Positions 36,498 to 45,772 of a DNA stretch of 64,000 nt are shown here, in pieces (the stretch's first letter is position 1; each line of letters opens with the position of its first letter). Source of the DNA: Sphingopyxis sp. LK2115 (lineage in GTDB: Bacteria; Pseudomonadota; Alphaproteobacteria; Sphingomonadales; Sphingomonadaceae). Made by a program: the position numbers and the translations under genes. The stretch is taken from assembly GCF_014595975.1 (NCBI RefSeq), contig NZ_JABWGQ010000039.1, positions 62,001 through 126,000 on the forward strand, in the 5' to 3' direction. The notes beneath the pieces are model-generated. The model searched no databases, was not told the origin of the DNA, and saw only the letters and a program-made list of their open reading frames with translations.

Positions 36498-38069
36498 CTA
36501 GTTAAGTTTGCGGCCCAGCGCCGAACTTGCCGGACGTGCCGAATTGCCGGTCGCCGCCGCCATGTCGGCAACATCGCGGTCTTTGATCTGACCCAGCGAC
36601 GATATCTGCGGGCGCGGCGCTCCGCCAGGATCGGCAGGCGCCTTTCCGGTGCCGGACATGGCGGTGCGGCCAAGGGGCGACATTGCCGGGCGGCCCTCGG
36701 GGTCGGTCCCGCAGCATCGCCCGTCGAGAATTGCCTTCGTGTCAAGCTGACCGGTTGCGGCCAGCAGACTGGCCCGCGCGACAAATTCGTTGCGAAGGGC
36801 ACGCTCCAGCGTAACGCGCGCATTCAGCAATTCATTCTGCGCGTTCAGGACATCGGTAAGGGTCCGGTTACCGCCAACGGCTTCCTTCTTGATGCCTTCG
36901 GCTGCTTCCTGGGTCGCCGCTACCGCCGCTTGAGCGGCGTTGATCGTGCTCTTTGCCGACTGCCACCGGGTCCAGGCACCTGCGACGTCCTCCACAACCG
37001 TCTGCAATGCGATATCGGTTTGGGACAGGCGTTGGTCGCGGACAGCGCGCGCACGGCGGACTTCTGCATGATCGCGCGGCAGGAAGATCGGGACGCGCAG
37101 TTCCAAGCCGTAATAAAGCGACGAACGGTCATCCGGATACCTGCCAGTGAACGTGTTGGCCGCGCCGCCGGTCAGATAATCATATCCGCTGACCGCATCG
37201 AGCTGAGGCAGGAGGGCGCCGGTGGCGAACTTCACACCAGACTTGCCGGCCTGGGCGTTAAGCCGCGCGGCGCGCAGTCGGGGCGCCGCGTCAAGCGCCA
37301 GCTTCTGAGCCGCGGCAAGCGAGGAGGGCACGGCCGCAAGCGGTGGGAGCGAGGGAACGATTGTGCCTGACTGCCCACTGACATTGCGAAACCGAAGCCC
37401 GTCGATGCTAAGTTGTTCTGTCGCGGCAAGCACTCCGGCCTGGGCGGTCGCCAGCCGCGCCCGCGCCAGCTCCTCGTCGGTGCGCGTCGCTTCGCCGAAT
37501 TCAAGCCGGCGCGACGTTGCGCGAAGCTGTTCGGCGATCGCCTCGCTCTGCGCTTCGGAATATTGCAGGATCTTTCGGTTCAGATGAACGTCGGCGGCGC
37601 TGGTCAGCAGTTCGAGCAGAATATCCGACGTCGTTGCATCCAACCCTGCAGAAGCCGCCTCCAACTCGGCCTTCGCGATGCGCACCGCGTTATACGTCCG
37701 GTCGCCGTCATAGAAACGGAGTCGCGCTTCGATCCCTGCCTGTCCCGCCGTGTAGCGCGCGTCATTGGTGGTGCTGCCGTTCTTGATGTCGATCTCGCGC
37801 CGCTGGACCGTCCCGTTCGCCTCGATCGTCGGCAGATAGCCGGCTTCGGCCGCCTGCAAGCGCGCTGCGGCAATCCGCACCTGATGGCGCTGCGCCGCAA
37901 TTTCCGGGTTGGATATGACGACTTGTCGGGCGAGTGCGGCCATGGTGCTCGACGGAGCGATCGCGGGCGACGCCGATTGCGCCAACAGCGGAGTCGCGCC
38001 GACGGCGAACATCGCTGCGGCGGCGGTTACGCTCAACGCGCTCGCCAGTAAAGTCCATGTTTTCCGCAC
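36498..38069 (-). CDS. TolC family outer membrane channel of the second type I system
   Basis: The 523-residue protein has a signal peptide (to about LLAQSA, residue 31) and the two-repeat alpha-helical TolC pattern, including VVISNPEIAAQRHQV near residue 50 and GGNRTLTDVLNAQNELL near 400. From about residue 450 it carries a 70-residue extension that starts with a Cys-Cys pair (GRCCGTDPEG), is rich in Pro, Gly, Ser and Ala and has no family match. The start is GTG at 38069, supported by a strong GGAGGAG ribosome site just upstream. It precedes the RTX gene on the same strand and is divergent from the LuxR-ABC-HlyD operon, so it probably completes that exporter. Confidence 0.9.
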   Translation of the reverse strand: MRKTWTLLASALSVTAAAAMFAVGATPLLAQSASPAIAPSSTMAALARQVVISNPEIAAQRHQVRIAAARLQAAEAGYLPTIEANGTVQRREIDIKNGSTTNDARYTAGQAGIEARLRFYDGDRTYNAVRIAKAELEAASAGLDATTSDILLELLTSAADVHLNRKILQYSEAQSEAIAEQLRATSRRLEFGEATRTDEELARARLATAQAGVLAATEQLSIDGLRFRNVSGQSGTIVPSLPPLAAVPSSLAAAQKLALDAAPRLRAARLNAQAGKSGVKFATGALLPQLDAVSGYDYLTGGAANTFTGRYPDDRSSLYYGLELRVPIFLPRDHAEVRRARAVRDQRLSQTDIALQTVVEDVAGAWTRWQSAKSTINAAQAAVAATQEAAEGIKKEAVGGNRTLTDVLNAQNELLNARVTLERALRNEFVARASLLAATGQLDTKAILDGRCCGTDPEGRPAMSPLGRTAMSGTGKAPADPGGAPRPQISSLGQIKDRDVADMAAATGNSARPASSALGRKLN

Positions 38070-38436
38070 GTCACTCCTCCTGAATCATCGCAGATTCGAG
38101 TGCCGACCCTTCGTTTTCGCTGTTGTTGAAGAGTAATGCGCGGCGGCTGAACGGGATACTACCCTAACGGATATGTCCGAGGGGATAATAGACTCGTTCC
38201 GCCGAATCGAAATAGACAAAGGGTGTCGCCAGCATCCGTCACGGCGGGCGACGCTATCGAGAGATTCGCGTCAATCGACAGCCAGTTCCGGGGGACAAAA
38301 GCTTCAGGCAACCCCGGTCGGCGCGAGCGTTCTGGCCCGTAACCAGACCATCGCGCCAGACATTATGGTCGCGCGTGAAACGCCTGTGGCGAGCTTCGGC
38401 ATCGCTTCGGGATCGGTGTTTTTTTGGGGGCCAAAA
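38070..38436. other. Divergent regulatory region between TolC gene and LuxR operon
   Basis: These 367 bases separate the two arms of the second secretion locus and should hold both promoters. The rightward frame is open from an ATG at 38173, but that part has no ribosome site and no domain-like sequence, so it is treated as non-coding. No operator could be defined by eye. Confidence 0.4.
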
Positions 38437-39636
38437 ATGTCTGCGACCGTGGATTTTTCGACGCAATATATCGATGCGGACCGTGACGATCCGCACCTGT
38501 CAGAAGATGTTGCGGGCGGCGAAGGTTTGTACGACAAGGCGGAACAGCCGCTGTCGGTCGACGTCGCAGCGAACACCCGCCGACTTTGGCGCGATTATCT
38601 CGCACAATTCGACGTCGCTTCGGCGATTTTAACCGTCACGCTTCCTGGCACCGGACAGCAGCGCCATGCCTTTCTGATCGGATTCGACCAGGTGCGGGAC
38701 GATGAGGCGGCGACCCGGCGCCTGCTGACGATGACGGGCGACGTCTGGGGCCGGATCGGCGAACAGCCGATACATCATTTTCAGTTCTTCGGTGCCCTGT
38801 TCGGCGCCGGAGCGGGGCCGGATAATGCCGAGGCCGATGGCCCGCATCACCATGGGATCGCGATCCAGATGAAGCGCGACGGCAAAAGCATTCGCGCGCT
38901 GTTTTTCCGGCACGGCGGTGCGGCCCATTTCAGCGACGCCGATGCAGCTTCGCTGCAGTCGATCGCACCGTTGCTCGCCGCGTCGGCGACCGGGGTGGCA
39001 CAACTGGCCAAGCAATCGCAGCGCTCCGCCATGCTGGAAGGAATGTTCGATCGGGTGTCGATGGCGATGGCGCTGTTGGCGGCCGATGCGCAGCCCTTGT
39101 TCCTGAACAGCGCAGCAACAAGACTGATCGAACAACGAAAATGGCTGATCCGTGCCGCCGACGGCGCGATCATCGCTGCCAATCCGGACCAGGCAAAAAG
39201 GCTTCGCGAAAGTATCCGACGCGCGGCCACCGCGTCGCCCGATGAGCCGGTCGAGGATGTATTCCGCCTCGATTGCCGCGATGGCGAGTGGCGGTTGGCT
39301 TATGTCATCTCGGCCGGGTCGCGCCGCGGCGACAGCATGACACGCTGCGCGATGGTGATCATCATGGGGCCGGGCAAGGTAGATGCGCCCGCGTCGTTGC
39401 TAGAGGCGCTCGGTTTGCTTCCGTCCGAACAGCGATTTCTGGTTCATTTCCTGAAATCGAACAGCCTTGGAAACGCGGCGGAGGGTTGCGGCCTGTCGGA
39501 AGAGACAGCGCGAACCTATCTCAAGCGCGTCCGCGCAAAGCTGGGGGTCCGCCGGCAGATGGAGCTGGCCGGCCTGATCTCGGGGCTGGTGCTGCCGCAA
39601 AATGCTGCGGATAGCCCCGCCCATCCGGGGCGATAG
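38437..39636 (+). CDS. LuxR family transcriptional regulator heading the second secretion operon
   Basis: The 399-residue protein ends in a LuxR-type helix-turn-helix (about residues 325-385: LLPSEQRFLVHFLKSNSLG, then CGLSEETARTYLKRVRAKLGV). The N-terminal 300 residues have a GAF/PAS-like composition but no motif I can name; this is the layout of sphingomonad autoinducer-independent LuxR regulators. The ATG at 38437 follows a GGGGG ribosome site; an ATG at 38173 would add 88 residues without domain character. It lies 2 bp before the ABC transporter gene and is surely cotranscribed, so it probably regulates its own operon. Confidence 0.82.
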   Translation: MSATVDFSTQYIDADRDDPHLSEDVAGGEGLYDKAEQPLSVDVAANTRRLWRDYLAQFDVASAILTVTLPGTGQQRHAFLIGFDQVRDDEAATRRLLTMTGDVWGRIGEQPIHHFQFFGALFGAGAGPDNAEADGPHHHGIAIQMKRDGKSIRALFFRHGGAAHFSDADAASLQSIAPLLAASATGVAQLAKQSQRSAMLEGMFDRVSMAMALLAADAQPLFLNSAATRLIEQRKWLIRAADGAIIAANPDQAKRLRESIRRAATASPDEPVEDVFRLDCRDGEWRLAYVISAGSRRGDSMTRCAMVIIMGPGKVDAPASLLEALGLLPSEQRFLVHFLKSNSLGNAAEGCGLSEETARTYLKRVRAKLGVRRQMELAGLISGLVLPQNAADSPAHPGR

Positions 39637-39638
39637 CG

Positions 39639-41435
39639 ATGGGCTGGAATCTCCTCGCCGCCAGGCAGGCGTCCGGCAATCCGGACAATTTGCTCAAACG
39701 ACTGCTGATTCCGCAGAAACCGATCGCCGTGCGGCTGATCCTGTTCTCGGCCATCACAAACATGGCGGCGCTCGCCATGTCGCTTTACATGATGCAGGTC
39801 TTTGACCGCGTTCTGACCAGTCAGAGCAAAGACACGCTGTTCTTCCTCGCTCTCGCAATCACGCTGGTCGTTGCGCTGGGCGCGATGCTCGAAGGTATCC
39901 GGCAACAGGTTGCCAACCGGGTCGGCACCTGGATGGCGCAGCAAATGGGCCCGGACCTGCTCCTGCGCTCGCTCGAGCAACGGCTGATTGCGCCCAACGT
40001 CCGACTCGAGGCGCTGCGCGAATTGACGCAGGTAAAGAATTTCATCTCGACCCCGACGGTGTTCAGCGTCGTCGACATGCTGTGGGTGCCGCTTTACCTG
40101 CTGGTCGTCTTTCTGCTCCACCCGGTTTTCGGGCTGCTGTCGGCCGTCGGCGCGGCGATGCTTTTCGGCCTGACCTGGTACAATGAACGGATCACCCGTA
40201 CGGCTATCCGCAATACTCAGGCGCTTGCCACCAACAACATGCAATATGCCGACGCGCTGGTCCGCAACAGCGAGGTCATCGACGCGATGGGGATGGGCAA
40301 GGACACAATAGCCCACTGGCGCGAACGCTATATCGAAGAAACCGAAGCGGTCGACGCAACGCAGTTCCAGTCGAGCAAGATACTGGCGTGGATGAAGTTC
40401 GTCCGTAATCTGGTGCAGATTGCCGTTCTGGGCATCGGTGCCTTGCTGGTGCTCGACCAGCAATTGACCGGCGGCGCGATGATCGCGGGATCGATCCTGA
40501 TCGCACGGTTGCTCGCGCCGATCGAGGCGGCGATGAGTTTCTGGAAACAGTTCGTCCTCGCGCGTGAAAGTCTGCAGCGCCTGTCGCGCTTTTGTGACCT
40601 GCCGACACCGCGGCCATCCCAGATGGTGCTGCCGAAACCGTCGGGAGCGGTTACGGTCGAGAATCTGACCTATGCGGCACCCGGCATGAAGGGGGCGATT
40701 CTGAAAAATGTCAGCTTCGCGATTGCGCCGGGCACGTCGCTGGCGATCGTCGGGCCGTCGGCGTCGGGCAAGACGACCCTTTCGCGGCTCCTGGTCGGAG
40801 TATTGAAGCCCTTGTCAGGGCATGTGCGGCTCGACGGCGCCGATACCTTTGACTGGATGCGCAGCGATTTCGGGCCAAATGTCGGCTATCTGCCCCAGGA
40901 CGTCGAATTGCTCCCCGGAACGATCCGCGAGAATATTGCGCGATTCCGGCCCGACGCGCGCGACGCGGACGTGATCGCGGCGGCGAAACTGGCCGATTGT
41001 CACGAAATGATCCTGCATCTCGACGGCGGTTATGACTGTGTGCTCACCGATGGCGGGCATCAGCTGTCGGGTGGCCAGCGCCAACGGATAGGGCTGGCGC
41101 GCGCGTTGTTCGGATTGCCGCCGCTGATCGTGCTCGACGAACCCAATGCCAGCCTTGACGCGCGCGGCGACGCCGCATTGCTGGGCACCATCAAGAAGCT
41201 GAAGGCGCTCAACATGACGACGATCATCGTTTCGCACCGCGCCAATCTGCTCGAACTGGCCGACAAGATATTGTTGATGATGGACGGTCAGGTGGCGAAA
41301 TTCGGAGACGCACGCGCGGTGGTCGAGGAAATGGCGGGCAAGCGGCGCGCGATTGCGCCGGGCGAAGCGCCGCCGCCCGGCCCGCCGGGCAAGTCCCATC
41401 CCGCGATGTTCAAGCAGGGGGGGATGGAAGCATGA
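39639..41435 (+). CDS. Type I secretion ABC transporter (PrtD-like)
   Basis: This 598-residue exporter has no C39 domain: a six-helix membrane domain occupies about residues 25-320 and the ATPase domain follows with Walker A GPSASGKTT near 371, signature LSGGQRQRIGLARAL near 472 and Walker B LIVLDEPNA near 496. Short ABC proteins of this class (PrtD, AprD, RsaD) export RTX proteases and S-layer proteins. The nearby RTX protein is the natural substrate candidate (inference). The stop overlaps the next start by 4 nt. Confidence 0.94.
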   Translation: MGWNLLAARQASGNPDNLLKRLLIPQKPIAVRLILFSAITNMAALAMSLYMMQVFDRVLTSQSKDTLFFLALAITLVVALGAMLEGIRQQVANRVGTWMAQQMGPDLLLRSLEQRLIAPNVRLEALRELTQVKNFISTPTVFSVVDMLWVPLYLLVVFLLHPVFGLLSAVGAAMLFGLTWYNERITRTAIRNTQALATNNMQYADALVRNSEVIDAMGMGKDTIAHWRERYIEETEAVDATQFQSSKILAWMKFVRNLVQIAVLGIGALLVLDQQLTGGAMIAGSILIARLLAPIEAAMSFWKQFVLARESLQRLSRFCDLPTPRPSQMVLPKPSGAVTVENLTYAAPGMKGAILKNVSFAIAPGTSLAIVGPSASGKTTLSRLLVGVLKPLSGHVRLDGADTFDWMRSDFGPNVGYLPQDVELLPGTIRENIARFRPDARDADVIAAAKLADCHEMILHLDGGYDCVLTDGGHQLSGGQRQRIGLARALFGLPPLIVLDEPNASLDARGDAALLGTIKKLKALNMTTIIVSHRANLLELADKILLMMDGQVAKFGDARAVVEEMAGKRRAIAPGEAPPPGPPGKSHPAMFKQGGMEA

Positions 41436-42796
41436 ACATTCCCTTTCGCCTTGGCGAAGACGGCGAGCCGGTGCGCCTGGCGCTGCCGCCCCCCGATCAG
41501 GCCGCCGCCGGGCCGCGGGTAAAGGGATCGATGCGGCTGGCGTTGGCGTCGATCGGTCTGTTCATGCTCGCATTTGCGGTCTGGAGCTGGGCCGCGCCGC
41601 TTAATAGCGCCGCCATTGCCAGCGGTTTCCTCGAAGCCGAAGGGGGAGGTCGCCGCACAGTCCAGCATCTGGAGGGCGGCATCGTGCGCCAGTTTCTGGT
41701 GAAGGAAGGACAGGAGGTACGGGCGGGTCAGCCGCTTGTGCTATTCGATGAAACACAGAGCGAGGCATCCGATGCTGCGCTGCGGACAAATTTTTACGGT
41801 CTGCTGGCGCAGGACGCGCGGCTCACGGCCGAGCGGTTGGGGCTGCCCGCGGTCCGCTACCCGGCCGAATTGCTGGCCGCAGCCAGCGACCCTGAGGTCA
41901 AGGAGATCATTTCGGCGTCCAACGCCGAATTTGCCTCGCGGCGGCGCGGTCTTGCCGAGCAGACGCAGATATTGTCGCAGCGGATCGGGCAATCAAACGC
42001 CGACATTCGCAGCCTGGGTGCGCAGATCGCGGCGCTGACCGATCAGTCAAAGCTGCTCGACGACGAACAGATGAGCGTCGACATGCTCGTCGACGAGGGG
42101 CTGGAACGCAAATCCCGGCTCCTCGCGTTGCAGCGGCAAAAGGCGCTGGTCGACGGCGAACGCGGCAAGCTCGTCAACAGCCTCGACCGACTCCGCGACA
42201 CAATTGGCGAAACGCGCGCCCAGATGGTGTCGCTACGTGGGCAAGCCGTGCTCGAGGCAACCGGATTGCAGCGCCAGGTGCAATTGCAGATCGCCGAAGC
42301 GCGGGAGAAGCTGACGGTCAGCAGCGATATTCGCGCACGCCAACAGGTCGTCGCGCCGATCGCCGGGCGCGTGGCGAACCTGCGATTGATTACGCCCGGC
42401 GGCGTGATCGGCGCCGGCCAGCCGATCCTCGATATCGTGCCCACGTCTGAGAAGATCGTTGTATCGGCGCGACTGCGTCCGATCGACATCGACGTGGTGT
42501 ACAAGGGGCTTAAGGCGGAAGTCAAGCTGACGCCGTACAAGGCGCGGGTGATCCCGAATCTGATCGGGACGGTCAAGGAAGTAAGTCCTGATGCGATTTA
42601 CGACAGGGACGCGCAGCAAATCTATTACAAGGTGATTGTCGAGATATCGGAGGCGCAGCTCAGGAAATATCCCGACGTCCGGTTGATGTCGGGAATGCCG
42701 GCCGAAGTTTATATCGACCTTGGGGCCAGCTCGTTGCTGCAATATCTGCTTCAGCCGATGATCGACAGTTTCAACCGGTCGTTCCGCGAGGGGTGA
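41432..42796 (+). CDS. HlyD family type I secretion adaptor (PrtE-like)
   Basis: The 454-residue adaptor has a proline-rich cytoplasmic start, one membrane anchor (about residues 31-52, LALASIGLFMLAFAVWSWAAPL), a lipoyl half motif TVQHLEGGIVRQFLVKEGQEV, a long coiled-coil hairpin (about 150-300), the second lipoyl half VVAPIAGRVANLR, and a C-terminal beta domain ending SFNRSFREG. This matches the PrtE/RsaE class that partners short ABC exporters. The start overlaps the ABC stop by 4 nt. Confidence 0.94.
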   Translation: MNIPFRLGEDGEPVRLALPPPDQAAAGPRVKGSMRLALASIGLFMLAFAVWSWAAPLNSAAIASGFLEAEGGGRRTVQHLEGGIVRQFLVKEGQEVRAGQPLVLFDETQSEASDAALRTNFYGLLAQDARLTAERLGLPAVRYPAELLAAASDPEVKEIISASNAEFASRRRGLAEQTQILSQRIGQSNADIRSLGAQIAALTDQSKLLDDEQMSVDMLVDEGLERKSRLLALQRQKALVDGERGKLVNSLDRLRDTIGETRAQMVSLRGQAVLEATGLQRQVQLQIAEAREKLTVSSDIRARQQVVAPIAGRVANLRLITPGGVIGAGQPILDIVPTSEKIVVSARLRPIDIDVVYKGLKAEVKLTPYKARVIPNLIGTVKEVSPDAIYDRDAQQIYYKVIVEISEAQLRKYPDVRLMSGMPAEVYIDLGASSLLQYLLQPMIDSFNRSFREG

Positions 42797-42854
42797 CCCC
42801 GACGCGGCTGAGGCAAAGGTGAAAGCTGGAACCGGTCGGAAAAACAGGGGAAAG

Positions 42855-45086
42855 ATGTTGGCGGCAAACGGAATATCGTTCCGACGCGTTCGCCAGGCGG
42901 TGCAAGGCACCGCGCTGGGCGTCGCGGCGACATTCTGCGTCGGCGAAACCGCGCCGCTCTATGCGCGCGAGCGCGAGATCGTTCAGACTCCGCCTTATGC
43001 TCCGCTTTTCCACTCGACGGCGATGGTCCGCGTGCTGGCGCTCCAGGAAGGCCGACCTTACGAGCCTGGGGAGGTCAATACTGCCATCACGGCGGAGCCG
43101 GACGTTTCGGGGCGCATCGTGCTGAAGGCGTCGCCCGCATCGGACGTGGCCGAAACCAGAGCGTCCCCCGGACTACCGAATGAAAATCGGGCTTTTGCGC
43201 AACATACACCGGTGGTGATCGATTGGGACGCGCCGATCGCCGCTGTGGCGGACCTGTCCCCGGCCGGTGCGCGCGACGGCGATGAATCGGCCGACGGCGC
43301 GCCGACTAAGGCGTTCGGCGAAGCCTTGGCAAGCGTCGATGTCGATCTCGCGGGTGCGGCTTGGCTCGGCGATGCCGGGAACCGCCGTCAAGCCCTGCTG
43401 GCGCACACGGCAGCCGAGTCGCCCGAGGGGCGGGCCGATTGCGGCGGTTGCCTTGACGCCCGGAAGGATAAGCTCGCAGGCATGCGAGCGGTGCCGTCGC
43501 CGCAGGCGACCGCTATTGCACGCGGTACGAAGGTGGCGAAACGCAGTCGTGCATCGCGCGGCGCAGCAAATGGCTTTCCTGTGGGGTTGGCACCGGGCAT
43601 TGCACTCCGCTTCGATCCTTCTGCCAGCATTACCGCGTTCGATTCACCCGCGCTGCCTGCAGACATGGTGAATCTTGCGTGCGTGGTGGCCGCGCAAAAC
43701 CGGATGGGGCCGCCATGCTTCGCCATCGGCGGCACCAAGCGCGTCGGCCGCAAGGCAGCGGCCAGCATGCGCCGCTTCCCCGCGTTCGAGGCCGATGTCT
43801 CTGCCGCCCCCTGGCTCGGCGATGCGGATGCCCGCCGCGTCGCACTGCGCGGCAGGCCCGAAGCTTCGAAGCTGGGCACGGCGTCGGCACCGAGCGATGA
43901 TGTAGAGGAGGATGGTGTAGCGCCGCCGTCCGAAGCCGTGACCGGCATTGACGGCGCCGACGGCCAGGCCGGGGAGGCCGACCTTCTGTCGATCGAGACG
44001 CTGCCGCGCGGCGGAATTGCCTTTTCGGGCGGCTATTCGTCGCTCGAAGGACCGGTGGGCACGGTCAAGATTGCACGCACCAACATCGGCGCGCCGGGCC
44101 GCGATATCCGTGCGTCGGCGCGCTACTCGAAAATCCAGCGCCTGTTTGAACTTGGCTTCGCCGATGCCAATTTCATGGGCAGCAGATTGTCGCTGGCACC
44201 GACCTTTTTCTATTCGCGGTCGACCGCCGTCGGTTTCGATGCCCAACGCAAGTCGTCGGTGTTTCGGCAGACGGCGCGCGGCGTCAATTTCTATGCCGCA
44301 AAACCGCTGGGCCGCGGGCTGCGGGTTGCCGTAAACTACCGCTATTCGGATGAGGATTTCCTGATCCGCCTGAAAAATGCGCGATGCGACGTCGGACTGC
44401 ATGGCAGTCCCTTTTGCAACGCTTTGGGTCGATCGACCAGTTCGATCGTTAGCATTGGATTCGTGCTCGACCGGCGCGACAGCGCCGTCGATCCGACGCG
44501 CGGCTTTCAACTCCGGCTAACGCCTGAAATTGCCGGTCCGGGAGGCACGTCGCGTTTTGCCCGCTTTCGCGCGGCCGGTAGTTTCCATCACCGCATCGGC
44601 GATATGCTGGACGTTTCGCTGGGGCTGGAGGGAGGAATAATCGAACCGATCGGGGGGCGGACGGTCCCGCTGTTCGACCGCTTTTACATCGGCGGCAACA
44701 GCATGCGCGGTTTCGATCTGCGCGGGATCGGACCCAAGGTTGTTCCGCTTAAGGCGCCTGTTGCGCCGCCGACGGCGATCGGCGGCCGCGCCTATTATGC
44801 CGGGCGGTTGGAAGTCGCATTCCGGGGGGAACCCGCTCTGCAAAAAATCGGCATTACGCCCAGCGTTTTCGTCGATGCAGGATCGGTGTTCGGCGCGTCC
44901 ACAGACGAGCTGATTGCCGGCGAGCGGTTGATCGGAAACTCGGCAAAGCCCCGTGTTGCGGTCGGCTTCGGGGTGTCGTTGAATGCCGGACCGGGGAAAT
45001 TGCGGTTCAATATTGCCCAGCCTCTCGTGCGCCAGGAAGGCGATCGTTCAAAAAAATTCTCCATTTCGTTGGGCACGGCTTTCTAG
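42855..45086 (+). CDS. Omp85/BamA-family outer membrane barrel with long novel N-terminal region
   Basis: Of the 743 residues, the C-terminal half (from about 376, ETLPRGGIAFSGGYSS) is a beta barrel of the Omp85 surface-antigen family; the diagnostic L6 motif is visible as GGNSMRGFDLRGIGP near residue 612, and the protein ends in phenylalanine (SISLGTAF). The N-terminus looks like a signal peptide. Residues about 40-370 show no clear POTRA domain; instead they hold two copies of an AxWLGDAxxRRxAL motif near 164 and 312. It may be annotated elsewhere as ShlB/FhaC- or TamA-like. GGGGAAAG precedes the ATG at 42855; a GTG at 42819 is the alternative. It lies 58 bp after hlyD and is probably in that operon. 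Confidence 0.85.
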   Translation: MLAANGISFRRVRQAVQGTALGVAATFCVGETAPLYAREREIVQTPPYAPLFHSTAMVRVLALQEGRPYEPGEVNTAITAEPDVSGRIVLKASPASDVAETRASPGLPNENRAFAQHTPVVIDWDAPIAAVADLSPAGARDGDESADGAPTKAFGEALASVDVDLAGAAWLGDAGNRRQALLAHTAAESPEGRADCGGCLDARKDKLAGMRAVPSPQATAIARGTKVAKRSRASRGAANGFPVGLAPGIALRFDPSASITAFDSPALPADMVNLACVVAAQNRMGPPCFAIGGTKRVGRKAAASMRRFPAFEADVSAAPWLGDADARRVALRGRPEASKLGTASAPSDDVEEDGVAPPSEAVTGIDGADGQAGEADLLSIETLPRGGIAFSGGYSSLEGPVGTVKIARTNIGAPGRDIRASARYSKIQRLFELGFADANFMGSRLSLAPTFFYSRSTAVGFDAQRKSSVFRQTARGVNFYAAKPLGRGLRVAVNYRYSDEDFLIRLKNARCDVGLHGSPFCNALGRSTSSIVSIGFVLDRRDSAVDPTRGFQLRLTPEIAGPGGTSRFARFRAAGSFHHRIGDMLDVSLGLEGGIIEPIGGRTVPLFDRFYIGGNSMRGFDLRGIGPKVVPLKAPVAPPTAIGGRAYYAGRLEVAFRGEPALQKIGITPSVFVDAGSVFGASTDELIAGERLIGNSAKPRVAVGFGVSLNAGPGKLRFNIAQPLVRQEGDRSKKFSISLGTAF

Positions 45087-45341
45087 CGGGCGTCCGCGGG
45101 CGCAAAGCTTCCAGTTTGTACGATCGCGGGACAGGGCGATTTTCGGATGTCCCCATCTGGGAATGACCGAAAACCGGCGCATCTGCCAAGTGACGTCGAT
45201 CGTGGCGCGGGATTCCGGGGCTTCAATGGATAGCAACGTCATCGGTAATAACGACCATCTGTCGATCCGGGTCAAACCGTGGGGTGGTCGCGCTTTGCCG
45301 CTGTGCACTACCGGCCGCACCAGGCGGAAATCCCGCAGTTC

Positions 45342-45758
45342 ATGAGCGCCTCGGCCCGCCCCGTCGATTTTGATGGTACCGAGCCCCTGCCGACCCGGCT
45401 TCGCCGTTTTCGCGAGCAATGCGGCATCAGCCGTTCGGAACTGGCGATGCGGACGGGCCTCAGTCGGCCGACGATCTGGGCGTGGGAATCGGGCAAGACG
45501 CAGCCGCGGCTCAGCAATTTGCGCGTCTTGGCGAACGTCCTCGGCATCTCGCAGTTCGAACTGGTCGGCGGACTCGATGTGGCGGTTCCCGACGACGAAG
45601 TCGAAGCGATGCTAGCGACTGGATTGGAGCAAGGGGATTTGCCCGCGGGCATCGCCAATCCGCAGCGACTCAGCATCATGATCTATGCCGCCAAGCTGAG
45701 CATTGCGGCGCTTGCCGGGATCAAAGCGCAAAATGTGAAAATTTCGATCGAACTCTAA
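45342..45758 (+). CDS. XRE family transcriptional regulator
   Basis: The 138-residue protein has an HTH_3 DNA-binding domain at about residues 16-72: TRLRRFREQCGISRSELAMR, then LSRPTIWAWESGKTQPRLSNL as recognition helix. The remainder (VPDDEVEAMLATGLEQGDLP and on) is a short alpha-helical tail of unknown role. The start at 45342 is chosen because it directly precedes the domain; an in-frame start at 45279 is possible. It follows the Omp85 gene on the same strand after 255 bp and converges with the oxygenase gene across 14 bp. Confidence 0.85.
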   Translation: MSASARPVDFDGTEPLPTRLRRFREQCGISRSELAMRTGLSRPTIWAWESGKTQPRLSNLRVLANVLGISQFELVGGLDVAVPDDEVEAMLATGLEQGDLPAGIANPQRLSIMIYAAKLSIAALAGIKAQNVKISIEL

Positions 45759-45772
45759 CGCGCGCCGCTGGG

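Noticed and set aside
38173..38436. N-terminal extension of the LuxR-type regulator from an ATG at 38173
   Set aside because: No ribosome binding site and no domain-like sequence; the ATG at 38437 has GGGGG upstream and leads into the folded part.
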